From assembly GCF_934725225.1 (NCBI RefSeq), contig NZ_CAKVAM010000005.1, positions 173,425 to 237,424 of the forward strand: DNA of 64,000 bases, given 5' to 3'. Origin of the DNA: an uncultured Treponema sp. (GTDB lineage Bacteria > Spirochaetota > Spirochaetia > Treponematales > Treponemataceae). Position 1 is the stretch's first letter; every line of letters starts with the position of its first letter. Position numbers and translations under genes: made by a program. Positions 18,775 to 27,107 of the stretch are shown one piece after another. Under the pieces are notes generated by a model, which made no database searches, was not told where the DNA came from, and saw nothing but the letters and a program-made list of their open reading frames with translations.

Positions 18775-19020
18775 CTATTTATTGATATTCTTATCAACCA
18801 AACTTACTATTGCAGAAACCGTATTCAAATTTTCCGGAGCAACATCATCCGGATCTATTTCAATACAGAATTCTGATTCAAGCCTATCCATTAACTGCAT
18901 AATTGCCAGAGAGTCCAACACTCCGGATTTTAACAAATCAATTGACTCATAGATCTTTGGAAAATCATTTCCAATTTCTTTTAGTAATTCCACAACTTTT
19001 TTTTCAGTACAGCTATTCAT
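18775..19020 (-). CDS. Acyl carrier protein (DltC-like)
   Basis: 81 residues with the carrier-protein fold pattern: helix 1 (KKVVELLKEIGNDF), then LLKSGVLDSLAIMQLM near residue 29-45, in which Ser of DSL is the phosphopantetheine site, and a second acidic helix (RLESEFCIEIDPDDVAPEN). It should carry an activated acid or amino acid as a thioester. The adenylating enzyme gene ends 22 nt upstream, giving a DltA-DltC-like pair in the middle of the nonulosonic acid genes. Confidence 0.85.
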   Translation of the reverse strand: MNSCTEKKVVELLKEIGNDFPKIYESIDLLKSGVLDSLAIMQLMDRLESEFCIEIDPDDVAPENLNTVSAIVSLVDKNINK

Positions 19021-19042
19021 ATAGATTCTCCTTTAAAAATTC

Positions 19043-20554
19043 TTACATTTCAGTTTTTTCTTTTAATTTTGTTCTATCAATTTTTCCATTAAGATTCCTA
19101 GGCATTTGACCCAATTTAATTCTTTGATTTGGAATCATATAATTTGGGAGTTTTGCCTTTAATCTTGAACCTAATTCATCAGAATCAATCTTTCCTGTGT
19201 AAAAAAGAATTATATGCTGCTTTTCATTATTAAAGACACAACAATTCTCATCAACTCCATCAATTGTGGATACATTAGCCTCAATTTCTCCAAGTTCAAC
19301 ACGATGTCCCATATGTTTTATTTGAAAATCCTTACGCCCAATATGCTCCATTTCCCCATAGTTGTTATAACGAACTAAATCACCTGTATGATAAATTTTT
19401 TCAGGATAATATTTGTTTAATGGATTTTGAGTAAATACTTCCGCAGTTTTTTCAGGTTCCTTATAATACCCATAAGCTAAAGAATTTCCTCTCACGCAAA
19501 ATTCCCCTTCCTTTCCAATTTCTTTTACTTCTCTATTATTTTCATCAAGAAGAATAATACTACAGTTATTAAAAGGAATTCCTATTGGCAATGTTTCATC
19601 CTCTTCAAATTCACGGTTCAAAATATAATATGTCGCCCCATCAGTTATTTCTGTAGGCCCATAAGCATTGACAAACATTGCATTGGGTATTGCTTTTCTC
19701 CATACATTTAATTGCTTTATTGGCATTACCTCACCGCCAAAAATCATCTTTTTAACACAGGAAATATCAACTTTTTCAAAAGGATTTATATTTGCAATAA
19801 CCACAAATGCAGAAGGAACCCAATATAAAAAATTAATCTTGTTATTTTTAATATATCGCAATAATTTTGAAGGAAACATAAACAAACTTGGAGATATTAT
19901 AAATGTTGTGCTTCCATTCCTAATTGTACCATAAACATCAATTATTGAAATTACAAAATAAAGAGGTCCCTGATTTCCAATTATTTCTTTATCTGTTAAA
20001 TCATAAGCCTGCGTAGCTGCATCTATATAATCAATCACAGCCCTATGGGATGTCACAACTCCTTTAGGGATTCCTGTAGAACCTGATGTGAATAAAACAT
20101 ACAAAACATCTGAATCTATAATATTCTCATGAACTTTACTTAACTTTTCTTCAGATATATTCTCCTTCATCAAATCTTCATAAAGCAATATTTTTGATTT
20201 TCGAGAGAATTCTTTCACTTTGTCATAATGCTCTTTATCAGTTATTATTGATAACGGCTCTAATGTTCCAAGAATTTTTTCTATTCTTGACATTGGCATT
20301 TCTGTATCCAACATAGTATAGAAATTACCGCTATAAGCAATTCCTAAAAATGACGAAATACATTCAACACTCTTATCCAAAAAAACCGCTATAGGTGATT
20401 TAAATTGGTTTTCCTTAATCAGCCTTTCTGCAATATGCTTTGATTCAATCTGAAGCTGTTTAAAAGTAATTGCTCTCTTTGAATCTACAAAGGCTGTTTT
20501 ATCTCCAAATTTTTTTACAGTTTCATCTAAATAATCAGTTATAAGCCTTGCCAT
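19043..20554 (-). CDS. AMP-forming adenylating enzyme (DltA/NRPS A-domain-like)
   Basis: 503 residues with the core motifs of amino-acid adenylation domains: LFTSGSTGIPKGV near residue 153, NAYGPTEITDGATYY near 290, YHTGDLVRYN near 385, HIGRKDFQIKHMGHRVELGE near 405 and the A10 lysine in NLNGKIDRTK near 490. Length and motif style match D-alanine-carrier ligases and free-standing A-domains. It would load an amino or other carboxylic acid on the carrier protein encoded next. No DltB or DltD homologue is present, so classic teichoic acid D-alanylation is unlikely. A sugar-modifying role is inferred. Confidence 0.85.
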   Translation of the reverse strand: MARLITDYLDETVKKFGDKTAFVDSKRAITFKQLQIESKHIAERLIKENQFKSPIAVFLDKSVECISSFLGIAYSGNFYTMLDTEMPMSRIEKILGTLEPLSIITDKEHYDKVKEFSRKSKILLYEDLMKENISEEKLSKVHENIIDSDVLYVLFTSGSTGIPKGVVTSHRAVIDYIDAATQAYDLTDKEIIGNQGPLYFVISIIDVYGTIRNGSTTFIISPSLFMFPSKLLRYIKNNKINFLYWVPSAFVVIANINPFEKVDISCVKKMIFGGEVMPIKQLNVWRKAIPNAMFVNAYGPTEITDGATYYILNREFEEDETLPIGIPFNNCSIILLDENNREVKEIGKEGEFCVRGNSLAYGYYKEPEKTAEVFTQNPLNKYYPEKIYHTGDLVRYNNYGEMEHIGRKDFQIKHMGHRVELGEIEANVSTIDGVDENCCVFNNEKQHIILFYTGKIDSDELGSRLKAKLPNYMIPNQRIKLGQMPRNLNGKIDRTKLKEKTEM

Positions 20555-20562
20555 AAATCACC

Positions 20563-21216
20563 TTAAAAATTGGGATTAAATTTTGTGCTAAATTCCTTTC
20601 CAGGAGTGTTTAATATAGTTGTATAATCTTTTAGTTTCTTTGGAGGGAATGTTGCAATCCCTATCTCGCAATTATTTCCAATAATTGTTCCTGGTAATAG
20701 ACAAGAATTAACTCCAAAAGTAACATTATTGCCTATCGTACAATCACCTGTAATTATTACAGAAGGACCTATCACAACATTTCTGCCAATCTTATCACCA
20801 TGACTTAATATTGAAAGAGAATCTATAAAAAGAAAATCCCCCACAACAGGATTACCCGTTATCATTGCCCTAGGATAGGCTACTATTCCTTTTCCTAACT
20901 TGGCTATTGGGGACAGATAAACACTGTCACTAATATAGCAACCAGCTTTTAACGAATTTGATTCTATAAAATCAATCATTCGATTTCTAAGTTTAAGGTT
21001 GCGAATCGCAATTATATAATAAGCGTCTTTATCAAGAATATTATTTGCTATAGCTTCCTTTTCATTTCCTAAATATTTAATATATTGACTTAAATCTTTA
21101 TCCTCATGTAAATCATAATAACCATAGACAGAATATCCATCGAATTTCATATATTGAAATAACTCAATTGCAAATCCGCCCCCCCCTAGAAAAATTACTT
21201 TATCTGTCTTTTTCAC
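20563..21216 (-). CDS. legH: NeuD/LegH/PglD-like N-acetyltransferase
   Basis: 217 residues from the GTG at 21216, which has a strong GAGAGGG ribosome-binding site six bases away; a GTG 30 nt earlier gives a longer frame that overlaps the aminotransferase gene. The N-terminal VIFLGGGGFAIEL is the nucleotide-sugar binding loop of the PglD/NeuD N-domain, and repeated hexapeptides (IGRNVVIGPSVIITGDCTIGN) form a beta-helix. The enzyme should acetylate the 4-amino group of the sugar made by the aminotransferase. The glycine loop is encoded by a run of eight G, so slippage would truncate the protein after about ten residues. Confidence 0.85.
   Translation of the reverse strand: MKKTDKVIFLGGGGFAIELFQYMKFDGYSVYGYYDLHEDKDLSQYIKYLGNEKEAIANNILDKDAYYIIAIRNLKLRNRMIDFIESNSLKAGCYISDSVYLSPIAKLGKGIVAYPRAMITGNPVVGDFLFIDSLSILSHGDKIGRNVVIGPSVIITGDCTIGNNVTFGVNSCLLPGTIIGNNCEIGIATFPPKKLKDYTTILNTPGKEFSTKFNPNF
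21179..21186 (-). repeat. G8 homopolymer inside the NeuD/LegH-like gene
   Basis: Eight C on the plus strand, encoding GGG GGG GGC in the glycine loop at residues 11-13 of the acetyltransferase. The gene is in frame at this length. Elsewhere in the window Gly is mostly coded by GGA, so the unbroken run stands out. Confidence 0.6.
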
Positions 21217-21229
21217 ATTTACCCTCTCA

Positions 21230-22375
21230 TTATTTTCTATATCCACTTGGAATATTCACAACTCTGTCTGCAAACATAATCGCATTCTTCAAATCATCAC
21301 GCTGGCAATTCTTGTACATCGGAAGCCTGTTCATAAGTTCCCAGATTGGACGGGTCTGCACTCCGTTATCATTAGTTTCCTCAAGAAATTCCTGCTGGGC
21401 TTTTTTATTCGGCAAAAGAATAGAATTAAACCAAAAATTAGACTTGCAGTCTTTTGGCTCATCAAAGTATTTAATTTCCTTGCTGTTAGAAAAATATTCT
21501 CTATAAGCCATTGCAGTTTCACGTTTATTTGCAAGAATTTTATCGATACATTCAAGCTGCGCGCAACCTAAAGCTGCATTTATATTTGGCATACGCAGAT
21601 TATATCCGATTGCGTCATGCCTAAATTCCCACCGGTGTGGAATTTTCGCCTGTGTCGTAAGATGTTTAGCTTTTTCTCCAAGTTCCGCATCCATAAAAAG
21701 AAGCATTCCGCCTCCGCCACAGGTGATTGTCTTGTTTCCGTTAAAGCTCATGCACCCGACTTTTCCAAATGTTCCAGTATGCCGCCCCTTATAAAAACTA
21801 CCGATACTCTCAGCCGCATCTTCAACAAGTGCAAGTTTCCATTCCTCGCAAAGCTTTACAAACTCATCTACTTTTACTGGATTTCCAAATGTGTGCATTG
21901 GAACAACTGCGCTTATCCGCCTTCCATTTTTTTTGTCAAAACATCCATCGGCACGAAGTTCTGCATTTTTCTCAAGCCATTTCCTTACAGAATTAGGAGC
22001 AAGCCCCATTGTTTCCTCGTCAATATCACAGAAAACAGGCTGAGCATTGCAATACGCAATTGCATTTGCAGTCGCAATAAAAGTAAGTGGTTGAGTTATA
22101 ACCTCATCTTCAGGCTTTACTTCGCAAAGTTTAAGAGCCATAAAAAGTGCCATTGTGCCATTTACACATACAACTGCACGAGTCGCACCTGTGTAAGTTT
22201 CAATATCTTTTTCAAAACGATCTACATACTGCCCTACACTTGAAACAAAAGTTGTGTCTATGCAGTCATCAAGGTATTTCTTTTCATTTCCCATGAAAAT
22301 CGGGGCATGAAGCATTACATGCTCTTCGTTTTTATATAGTTTTTTTATAAAGTTTATTTCTTCTGCATATTTCAT
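21230..22375 (-). CDS. legC: DegT/DnrJ/EryC1 sugar aminotransferase (LegC-like)
   Basis: 381 residues of the PLP-dependent sugar aminotransferase family. Motifs seen are FVSSVGQYVDRFE near residue 43, VNGTMALFMALK near 71, EDAAESIGSFYKG near 187 and FNGNKTITCGGGG near 213, whose Lys should form the PLP Schiff base. It would aminate the 4-keto sugar from the LegB-like dehydratase. Its start overlaps the stop of the CMP-transferase gene by 4 nt. Confidence 0.9.
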   Translation of the reverse strand: MKYAEEINFIKKLYKNEEHVMLHAPIFMGNEKKYLDDCIDTTFVSSVGQYVDRFEKDIETYTGATRAVVCVNGTMALFMALKLCEVKPEDEVITQPLTFIATANAIAYCNAQPVFCDIDEETMGLAPNSVRKWLEKNAELRADGCFDKKNGRRISAVVPMHTFGNPVKVDEFVKLCEEWKLALVEDAAESIGSFYKGRHTGTFGKVGCMSFNGNKTITCGGGGMLLFMDAELGEKAKHLTTQAKIPHRWEFRHDAIGYNLRMPNINAALGCAQLECIDKILANKRETAMAYREYFSNSKEIKYFDEPKDCKSNFWFNSILLPNKKAQQEFLEETNDNGVQTRPIWELMNRLPMYKNCQRDDLKNAIMFADRVVNIPSGYRK

Positions 22376-23058
22376 AATGTCACAACCTTTTTTTCAATTA
22401 AGCTTTCTACAATGTACCAGTCAGTCATTGTATCTATGTCCAAAGAATTTATTTCAGGCATTACATATTTTTTAATTTTACTAAAACCACCAAGACCTTT
22501 TTCTATAACAGCTTTTGCATTAATAACATAAACCGCACCATTATATTCATATAATTTCGTTGCATCCTGTCTTCGTGTAGAGCCATTAGACAGCACATCT
22601 TCCAAAAAACCATCTTTATTTTCCCTGCAAAGAACTGCAGAAACAAAAGACTCTTTTACGGATGTAACCATGTCAAAAGAACTATCATATAATTCAATAG
22701 TGCCCTTTACATCTTCAACCCGACGCAAAGGAGATGTTGGCTGCAAAAGAACAACAACATCATAATGAACTCCATACTGTTCATAAAAGTTTAAGGCATG
22801 AACAATAACATCGCTTGAAGTTGCTGTATCACTTGCAAGATAATCTGGTCGCATAAATGGAACTTTTAATCCATAATTTTCTGCAATCTTTTTTATTTCA
22901 ACATCATCAGTTGAAACACAAATATCCTTGTCATTTGCAAATTTTCTTGCAATATCTATCGAGTATCCAATCAAAGGTTTTCCACACAATGGTTTTATGT
23001 TTTTGTGAGGAATTCCTTTGCTGCCTCCTCGTGCGGGAATTAAATATAACGTTTTCAT
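22372..23058 (-). CDS. legF: CMP-nonulosonic acid cytidylyltransferase (NeuA/LegF-like)
   Basis: 228 residues. The N-terminal LIPARGGSKGIPHKNIK is the CTP-binding signature of CMP-sialate-type synthetases, followed by STDDVEI near residue 48, LLQPTSPLR near 103 and SLDIDTMTDW near 208, where the Asp residues bind metal. It activates the nine-carbon acid as a CMP sugar for transfer. It overlaps both neighbours by 4 nt (acyltransferase upstream, aminotransferase downstream). Confidence 0.9.
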   Translation of the reverse strand: MKTLYLIPARGGSKGIPHKNIKPLCGKPLIGYSIDIARKFANDKDICVSTDDVEIKKIAENYGLKVPFMRPDYLASDTATSSDVIVHALNFYEQYGVHYDVVVLLQPTSPLRRVEDVKGTIELYDSSFDMVTSVKESFVSAVLCRENKDGFLEDVLSNGSTRRQDATKLYEYNGAVYVINAKAVIEKGLGGFSKIKKYVMPEINSLDIDTMTDWYIVESLIEKKVVTL

Positions 23059-24118
23059 AAAGACCTAAAATTGCTTATTTTTATTAAAGTCAAAATTCTA
23101 TTTGTAATTCTCTTTTCCATTGCATAAAACATAAGTCCAAGCACTGAACATAAAAGTATGTTAAACCCATTCTGTAGAACCAGAGAAAAATACAGTTTTG
23201 CATTTTTTTCAAAGATTTTAAAACTCAAATAGCCAATGTAATTAAAATAAACCATTTGAACGAGAAATATATTGAACGAGGCTTTTCCAAGCCACTCCAG
23301 AGGTTGAATTCTTATTTTTGTGCATTTCTTAATCATAAAATCACAAATCGGCAGGATATACAAAGTTGCCAGAAAACTTGTTCCTGTCCAATATATTATT
23401 ATTTTCGGTTTGTAAGATGTATATGAAATCAAGAAGATAAAACCTGCACCAATACAGAATGAAAGAATTTTATCCCATAAATCAAAACAGTTCTCCCTAC
23501 TCGCCAAAAACGAACCGAAAGAAATTACTGAAATATACCTGAATATAAGCAATCTGTAACATTCTTCAGTTATAAAATACGTCCGTTGAAAAAACTCGTA
23601 TAAAATATTTAATGCAATACAAATAAAAAATCCCTTATGACCTTTTTCCTGTATCAAAAAGTAAATAATCGGATAAACAAAAACAAACTGAATCATCACT
23701 GGAAAATAATAGCTTCCAGGTCCGAATCCGCCTCGAATAACTCCTAATAAAAAACTAAAATTAAAATTGTTTGTAAGCAAAGATAATACAAACTCAACAA
23801 AAATTGTAATCAAAAAAGGAACGAAATAGCGGAAAATTTTCGGTACAAAAAAAGAACTTTTATAGGCATCTTCAAAATGCTCTATCTTATTTTTTCTAAA
23901 AGAACAAAAATACACATAGCCGGAAATAATCATGAATACAGGAACTGCCATATCCACAAAATATGGAAAGAGCATTTTTAATCTCTGACTTTCAGTCCAA
24001 CTATAATGTGTAAAAATGACAAAAATTATACAGAGTCCCTTTAATGCATCAAGAAAATTGTTTCTGCTTTGTCCCCCCCCCGTACTATTTTATGTATCGA
24101 ATTGCTATCTGCATTCAT
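23055..24118 (-). pseudogene. Acyltransferase-3 membrane O-acyltransferase, out of frame at a G9 tract (probable phase-OFF)
   Basis: The uninterrupted frame (23055-23975) starts at an internal Met, but the upstream DNA encodes the missing conserved N-terminus of acyltransferase-3 proteins: SRNNFLDALKGLCIIF followed by VIFTHYSW, leading into MAVPVFMIISGYVYF. That frame is closed by a TAA just upstream of a run of nine G. An ATG at 24118, two bases after the stop of the LegB-like gene, opens the other frame (MNADSNSIHKIVRGG) and would join it exactly if the tract held ten G. The full protein would have about 354 residues and ten membrane helices. It would O-acetylate or otherwise acylate the glycan. 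I read it as a phase-variable gene sampled in the OFF state; a sequencing miscount of the homopolymer is the main alternative. Confidence 0.8.
24073..24081 (-). repeat. G9 homopolymer in the acyltransferase-3 gene, candidate phase switch
   Basis: Nine C on the plus strand, 12 codons after the likely ATG at 24118. With 9 G the start frame runs to a TGA/TAA soon after (through FLMH then stop); with 10 G it joins the conserved LDALKG frame. Confidence 0.8.
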
Positions 24119-24120
24119 TT

Positions 24121-25341
24121 TTACATCTTGCTGTCAAGAAATTTTCCAAGTTCTTCATGCACAAAGTTCGGCAAAAACTCCTGCATAATCTTTACAACTT
24201 CTTCTTTAGTTGCATCTGTTTTATCAAATTCCGCATTGAGTCTGCTGTAAAGAACATCAATATCTTTCTGTTTGCGAATTTGCTTTCCTGTAATTACTCC
24301 AAGCGAAGAAAAACGAGTCATGTCAGTTGTTTCTGATTCCGTAAAAAATTCTTCATAAGGTTTTTCTCCTGTTGTGTCAGAACCTGAATAATGAACCGGA
24401 TATTCCTTACTTCCTTCTTTCAAGTTTTCCGACTCTTTTATTGCCTCCTCGTCCGAATCACATTGTTTTACAGTAAAACCTTTCGCCTTAAGCAAGGCTG
24501 TTGCAATATCAGAGAAAATCATTTCCTGCTCTTCACAGAGCTTCGGGAAGAAAATCTCACGGTTGTTTCCAAGCATACAAGCAAGCATACAAATTTGCCC
24601 GCTTTCTTGAGGCGATACAAAATACCGTTTTACATCAGACGGAGCACTGATTGGCTGAAGCTTATCAATACGCGCAAAAAATCCAGCCGGCAATGAACCG
24701 TTTGAAAATGCGACATTAGCAAAACGAGCTGTTTTCACAGGGAATTTTTCAGAATACGAGAAAATAACATCTTCCATTATCCTCTTGCTTGCCCCCATGA
24801 TATTCACAGGATTTGCAGCCTTATCCGTTGAAACACAAAAATATTCTTCAGGCGGAAATTCTGAAAGCAAATCAAGCAGGAGCTTTGCATGAAGCACATT
24901 GTTTTGAAGCAACGCTTCAACCGAGTAAATATCTTTTTCCGAACGAACGTGCTTATGAGCAGAAAAGTTTGCAACAATATCAAAACCTGCACGACTCCTG
25001 AACATTTTTTCAAAAACAGATGAAGCAAAATCCATCGGATAAGGAATATAGTCATCAGGAACATACATTCCCTTAGAACTGCGCAAATCTCGTGTAAGTT
25101 CCGCAAGAGCATTCTCATTTGTATCCACAACAACAAGTGTTTTTGGCTCAAAAGGAAGAATTGCCTTTATAAAAGATGATCCAATACTTCCTGCACCACC
25201 AATCACAAGAGCAGACTTTCCCTTGATTTTCGCAGAAATCTTTTCTCTATTATTTTCAATATCACAAGCGAACATACTCACAGGACGCTTTGTTACATAT
25301 TTCGAAATGAAATCATCAAGGTTAAAAGAGATTTTATCCAT
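24121..25341 (-). CDS. legB: Nucleotide-sugar 4,6-dehydratase (LegB/FlaA1-like)
   Basis: 406 residues from ATG 25341, which has GGA five bases upstream; a TTG five codons earlier is less likely. ALVIGGAGSIGSSFIK near residue 45 is the dinucleotide-binding motif, DTNENAL follows, and CVSTDKAANPVNIMGASKR near 170 is the active-site block in which, as in FlaA1/PseB/CapD relatives, Met replaces the Tyr of YxxxK. The C-terminal 130 residues are acidic and carry a segment found in CapD-like epimerases. It is the first gene of the nonulosonic acid operon and probably forms the 4-keto-6-deoxy sugar for the LegC-like enzyme. Confidence 0.82.
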   Translation of the reverse strand: MDKISFNLDDFISKYVTKRPVSMFACDIENNREKISAKIKGKSALVIGGAGSIGSSFIKAILPFEPKTLVVVDTNENALAELTRDLRSSKGMYVPDDYIPYPMDFASSVFEKMFRSRAGFDIVANFSAHKHVRSEKDIYSVEALLQNNVLHAKLLLDLLSEFPPEEYFCVSTDKAANPVNIMGASKRIMEDVIFSYSEKFPVKTARFANVAFSNGSLPAGFFARIDKLQPISAPSDVKRYFVSPQESGQICMLACMLGNNREIFFPKLCEEQEMIFSDIATALLKAKGFTVKQCDSDEEAIKESENLKEGSKEYPVHYSGSDTTGEKPYEEFFTESETTDMTRFSSLGVITGKQIRKQKDIDVLYSRLNAEFDKTDATKEEVVKIMQEFLPNFVHEELGKFLDSKM

Positions 25342-25795
25342 GTTTCCGACCCCCAAATCTAAATAATTACAATAAATCAGTAATGTAGTTAATTGATAAT
25401 AGTTTTTAGTGTAATTCCGGCTTTGTTTTTTTTAGATACTATTTCTACTTCTTAAAGGCTTGTTATTTCATTTACCTTTCAGGAAAGACAAAAACTTGAC
25501 TTAAAAAATACTTTGGTTAAAAACAAGAATTATGTAATAAATTGTCTAGCAAAAAAACTCATAATGTCCAGTGAATCATTTCATACTGGACGTTACAAAG
25601 CTTCACACTAGACTTTACAGTGCTTCATACTGGATTATACAAAAGTGAATACTGGACAGTAATTTGTTTTATAATTTAGTTAAATCCATACACGCGGTTA
25701 TTATTGCGTATAGTCTGTAGAAAATTACAAAAACATTTCTTTTGTTTTATTTTTAGCGGGTCAAATGTGCATTTATATTGACAACCTTAAAACCA
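25342..25795. other. Intergenic region upstream of the glycan operon
   Basis: 454 bases with no credible gene. It must contain the promoter for the 23-kb minus-strand glycan operon, but I cannot place -35 and -10 boxes with confidence in this AT-rich sequence. It contains the direct-repeat block listed separately. Confidence 0.5.
25566..25659. repeat. 22-bp direct repeats with one inverted copy
   Basis: Four head-to-tail units begin at 25580, 25602, 25624 and 25646, each built on TTCATACTGGAC followed by an AT-rich TTACAAAG-like tail. An inverted copy of the core (GTCCAGTGAA) sits at 25568, making a GTCCAGT/ACTGGAC inverted repeat with the first unit. The 22-bp period is close to two helical turns, as expected of a stacked operator. 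Confidence 0.65.
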
Positions 25796-26011
25796 CTACT
25801 CCGCTTTTTTTTCCAGAAAGTATTCCGCGGCAATGTAGTCCGGACCGTTATGCCAAAGGTCATAATTGTCGTCAAAAAGCATCTCGCCGGTCTTTGAATT
25901 CATAAGCAAGTCAAAGCCCTGAATATCAGAAATTCCATTCTTTTTTGCAATTGCTTTGCCAGCAAGGGCTGCAAGAGTTTCCATTGTGTATTCATTTTCG
26001 CTTATTTTCAC
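25796..26011 (-). CDS. Small DUF3791-like protein
   Basis: 71 residues. The C-terminal part, FDDNYDLWHNGPDYIAAEYFLE, resembles the end of DUF3791 proteins, which often flank DUF3990 genes. Its start overlaps the end of the DUF3990 frame by 4 nt, so it is the third gene of a small cassette. No biochemical role is known. Confidence 0.6.
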   Translation of the reverse strand: MKISENEYTMETLAALAGKAIAKKNGISDIQGFDLLMNSKTGEMLFDDNYDLWHNGPDYIAAEYFLEKKAE

Positions 26012-26579
26012 AGCTTCACCTCTACAGCCTCAACAAATTCAAGACAGGAAACTGGTGCCTGCGTTTTAAAGCAGACTTGATTGCTGAGCTTATTTGGAAG
26101 CAAAAGCGAGATAGCCGTTCTGTCGGCAAAATGGCTTCCCGGTTCTCCATAAACATTGTTTATATATGCCGTTATCACACGGTTTGTCGCATCATTGGCA
26201 ATTTTTCCAGAAACTATATCATAGCCTTGCAATTTATCAAGCTCTTCTTCAAAAATTCCTTGTTTCCGGTTTCCGGCCACATAATGAAGCCAGTTTTTGT
26301 CCGCCTTTTTAAAATCATAAATGGAAATGTCACAAACTCTTTTAAATTTGAATGTGGGGTTACATATCCTGAACTTGTATTTTCTTCTATAAGTTTGTTT
26401 TTCACAGCCTTGGCTATTGAAGTTTTTATGAACTTTGCGGTCTGCTCATAATCAGTAGTCAAATAAAAGCCTGAACCAAAGTCTTTTCCGTCAAGACAGT
26501 TAGAAAGATTGATTTTTTCTATTTTTGCATAGCTACCGTGGTACAAACTGACTCCATCTTTTAATATCACTTTTTGCAC
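26008..26579 (-). pseudogene. DUF3990 (ADP-ribosyltransferase-like) gene with a frameshift
   Basis: Two overlapping frames make one family member. The first (26214-26579) has LYHGSYAKIEKINL and GKDFGSGFYLTTDYEQT, the N-terminal signature of DUF3990, a family placed among ADP-ribosyltransferase-like folds. After about residue 70 its sequence stops looking like the family. The other frame, already readable from DISIYDFKKADKNWLHYV, continues into AGNRKQGIFEEELDKL, DIVSGKIANDATN and AISLLLPNKL, the conserved C-terminal half. The switch lies near 26345-26365 and fits one missing base (or two extra). So the gene is broken, or there is a sequence error. Confidence 0.7.
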
Positions 26580-26791
26580 CTCAGATTTTCCAGATATTTT
26601 TCTATGTCAGAAAGATTCGCCTCATCTCCTTGCTCATGGAAAAAGTCATAGCATGCTTCTATATAGCCGTAAATATCATACTTATTGAAGAGTTCGCTGC
26701 ATTTTGCGGCGGAAATGTTCCATTTTAACTGAGCCAGCCGAAAAAGCCGCACCTGAATCTGATACAGATCCTCTTTCTGCATTTTATTCAT
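26567..26791 (-). CDS. DUF3791 family protein
   Basis: 74 residues matching DUF3791 in the order of features: RLFRLAQLKWNISAAKCSELFNKY, then YGYIEACYDFFHEQGDEA and a final DIEKYLENL helix. These proteins are usually encoded directly before DUF3990, as here (overlap 13 nt), and the pair has the look of a toxin-antitoxin or effector-chaperone unit. That role is inference from gene order. Confidence 0.75.
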   Translation of the reverse strand: MNKMQKEDLYQIQVRLFRLAQLKWNISAAKCSELFNKYDIYGYIEACYDFFHEQGDEANLSDIEKYLENLRCKK

Positions 26792-27107
26792 ACTAACGGC
26801 AAAAATATAACACTTTTATTGAAAAGTCAATTTGTAGTTTATTCAAAAATAAGGAAGTTTTTCAGTAATTCCATTCCGCATACATCTTCACCCTTTCCGC
26901 TATGGGGAAAATCCCAGCGTACTGAAAAAAGGCTTGAAGCTGTACACGTTTACGTCCCTACCGGACATCAATAAACAGTTGCAACGTATTTTGCAGATTA
27001 TAACCAAATATTAAACCGCTGTCAATGAAGAAATTAATAAAGGCTGATTGCCATAATTTTGTATATAAAGAAAACTGTAAGAATGCTTTAGTTGCTATGC
27101 AATTATT
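26792..27107. other. Intergenic region with possible gene remnant
   Basis: 316 bases with no intact gene. A plus-strand stretch from about 26913 to 27014 is open and protein-like (KGLKLYTFTSLPDINKQ) but lacks a start, so it may be a remnant of a decayed gene. I cannot assign a family. Confidence 0.35.

Noticed and set aside
25500..25560. Specific promoter boxes for the glycan operon
   Set aside because: Several AT-rich candidates exist (for example TTGCTA and TACATAAT), but none has correct spacing.
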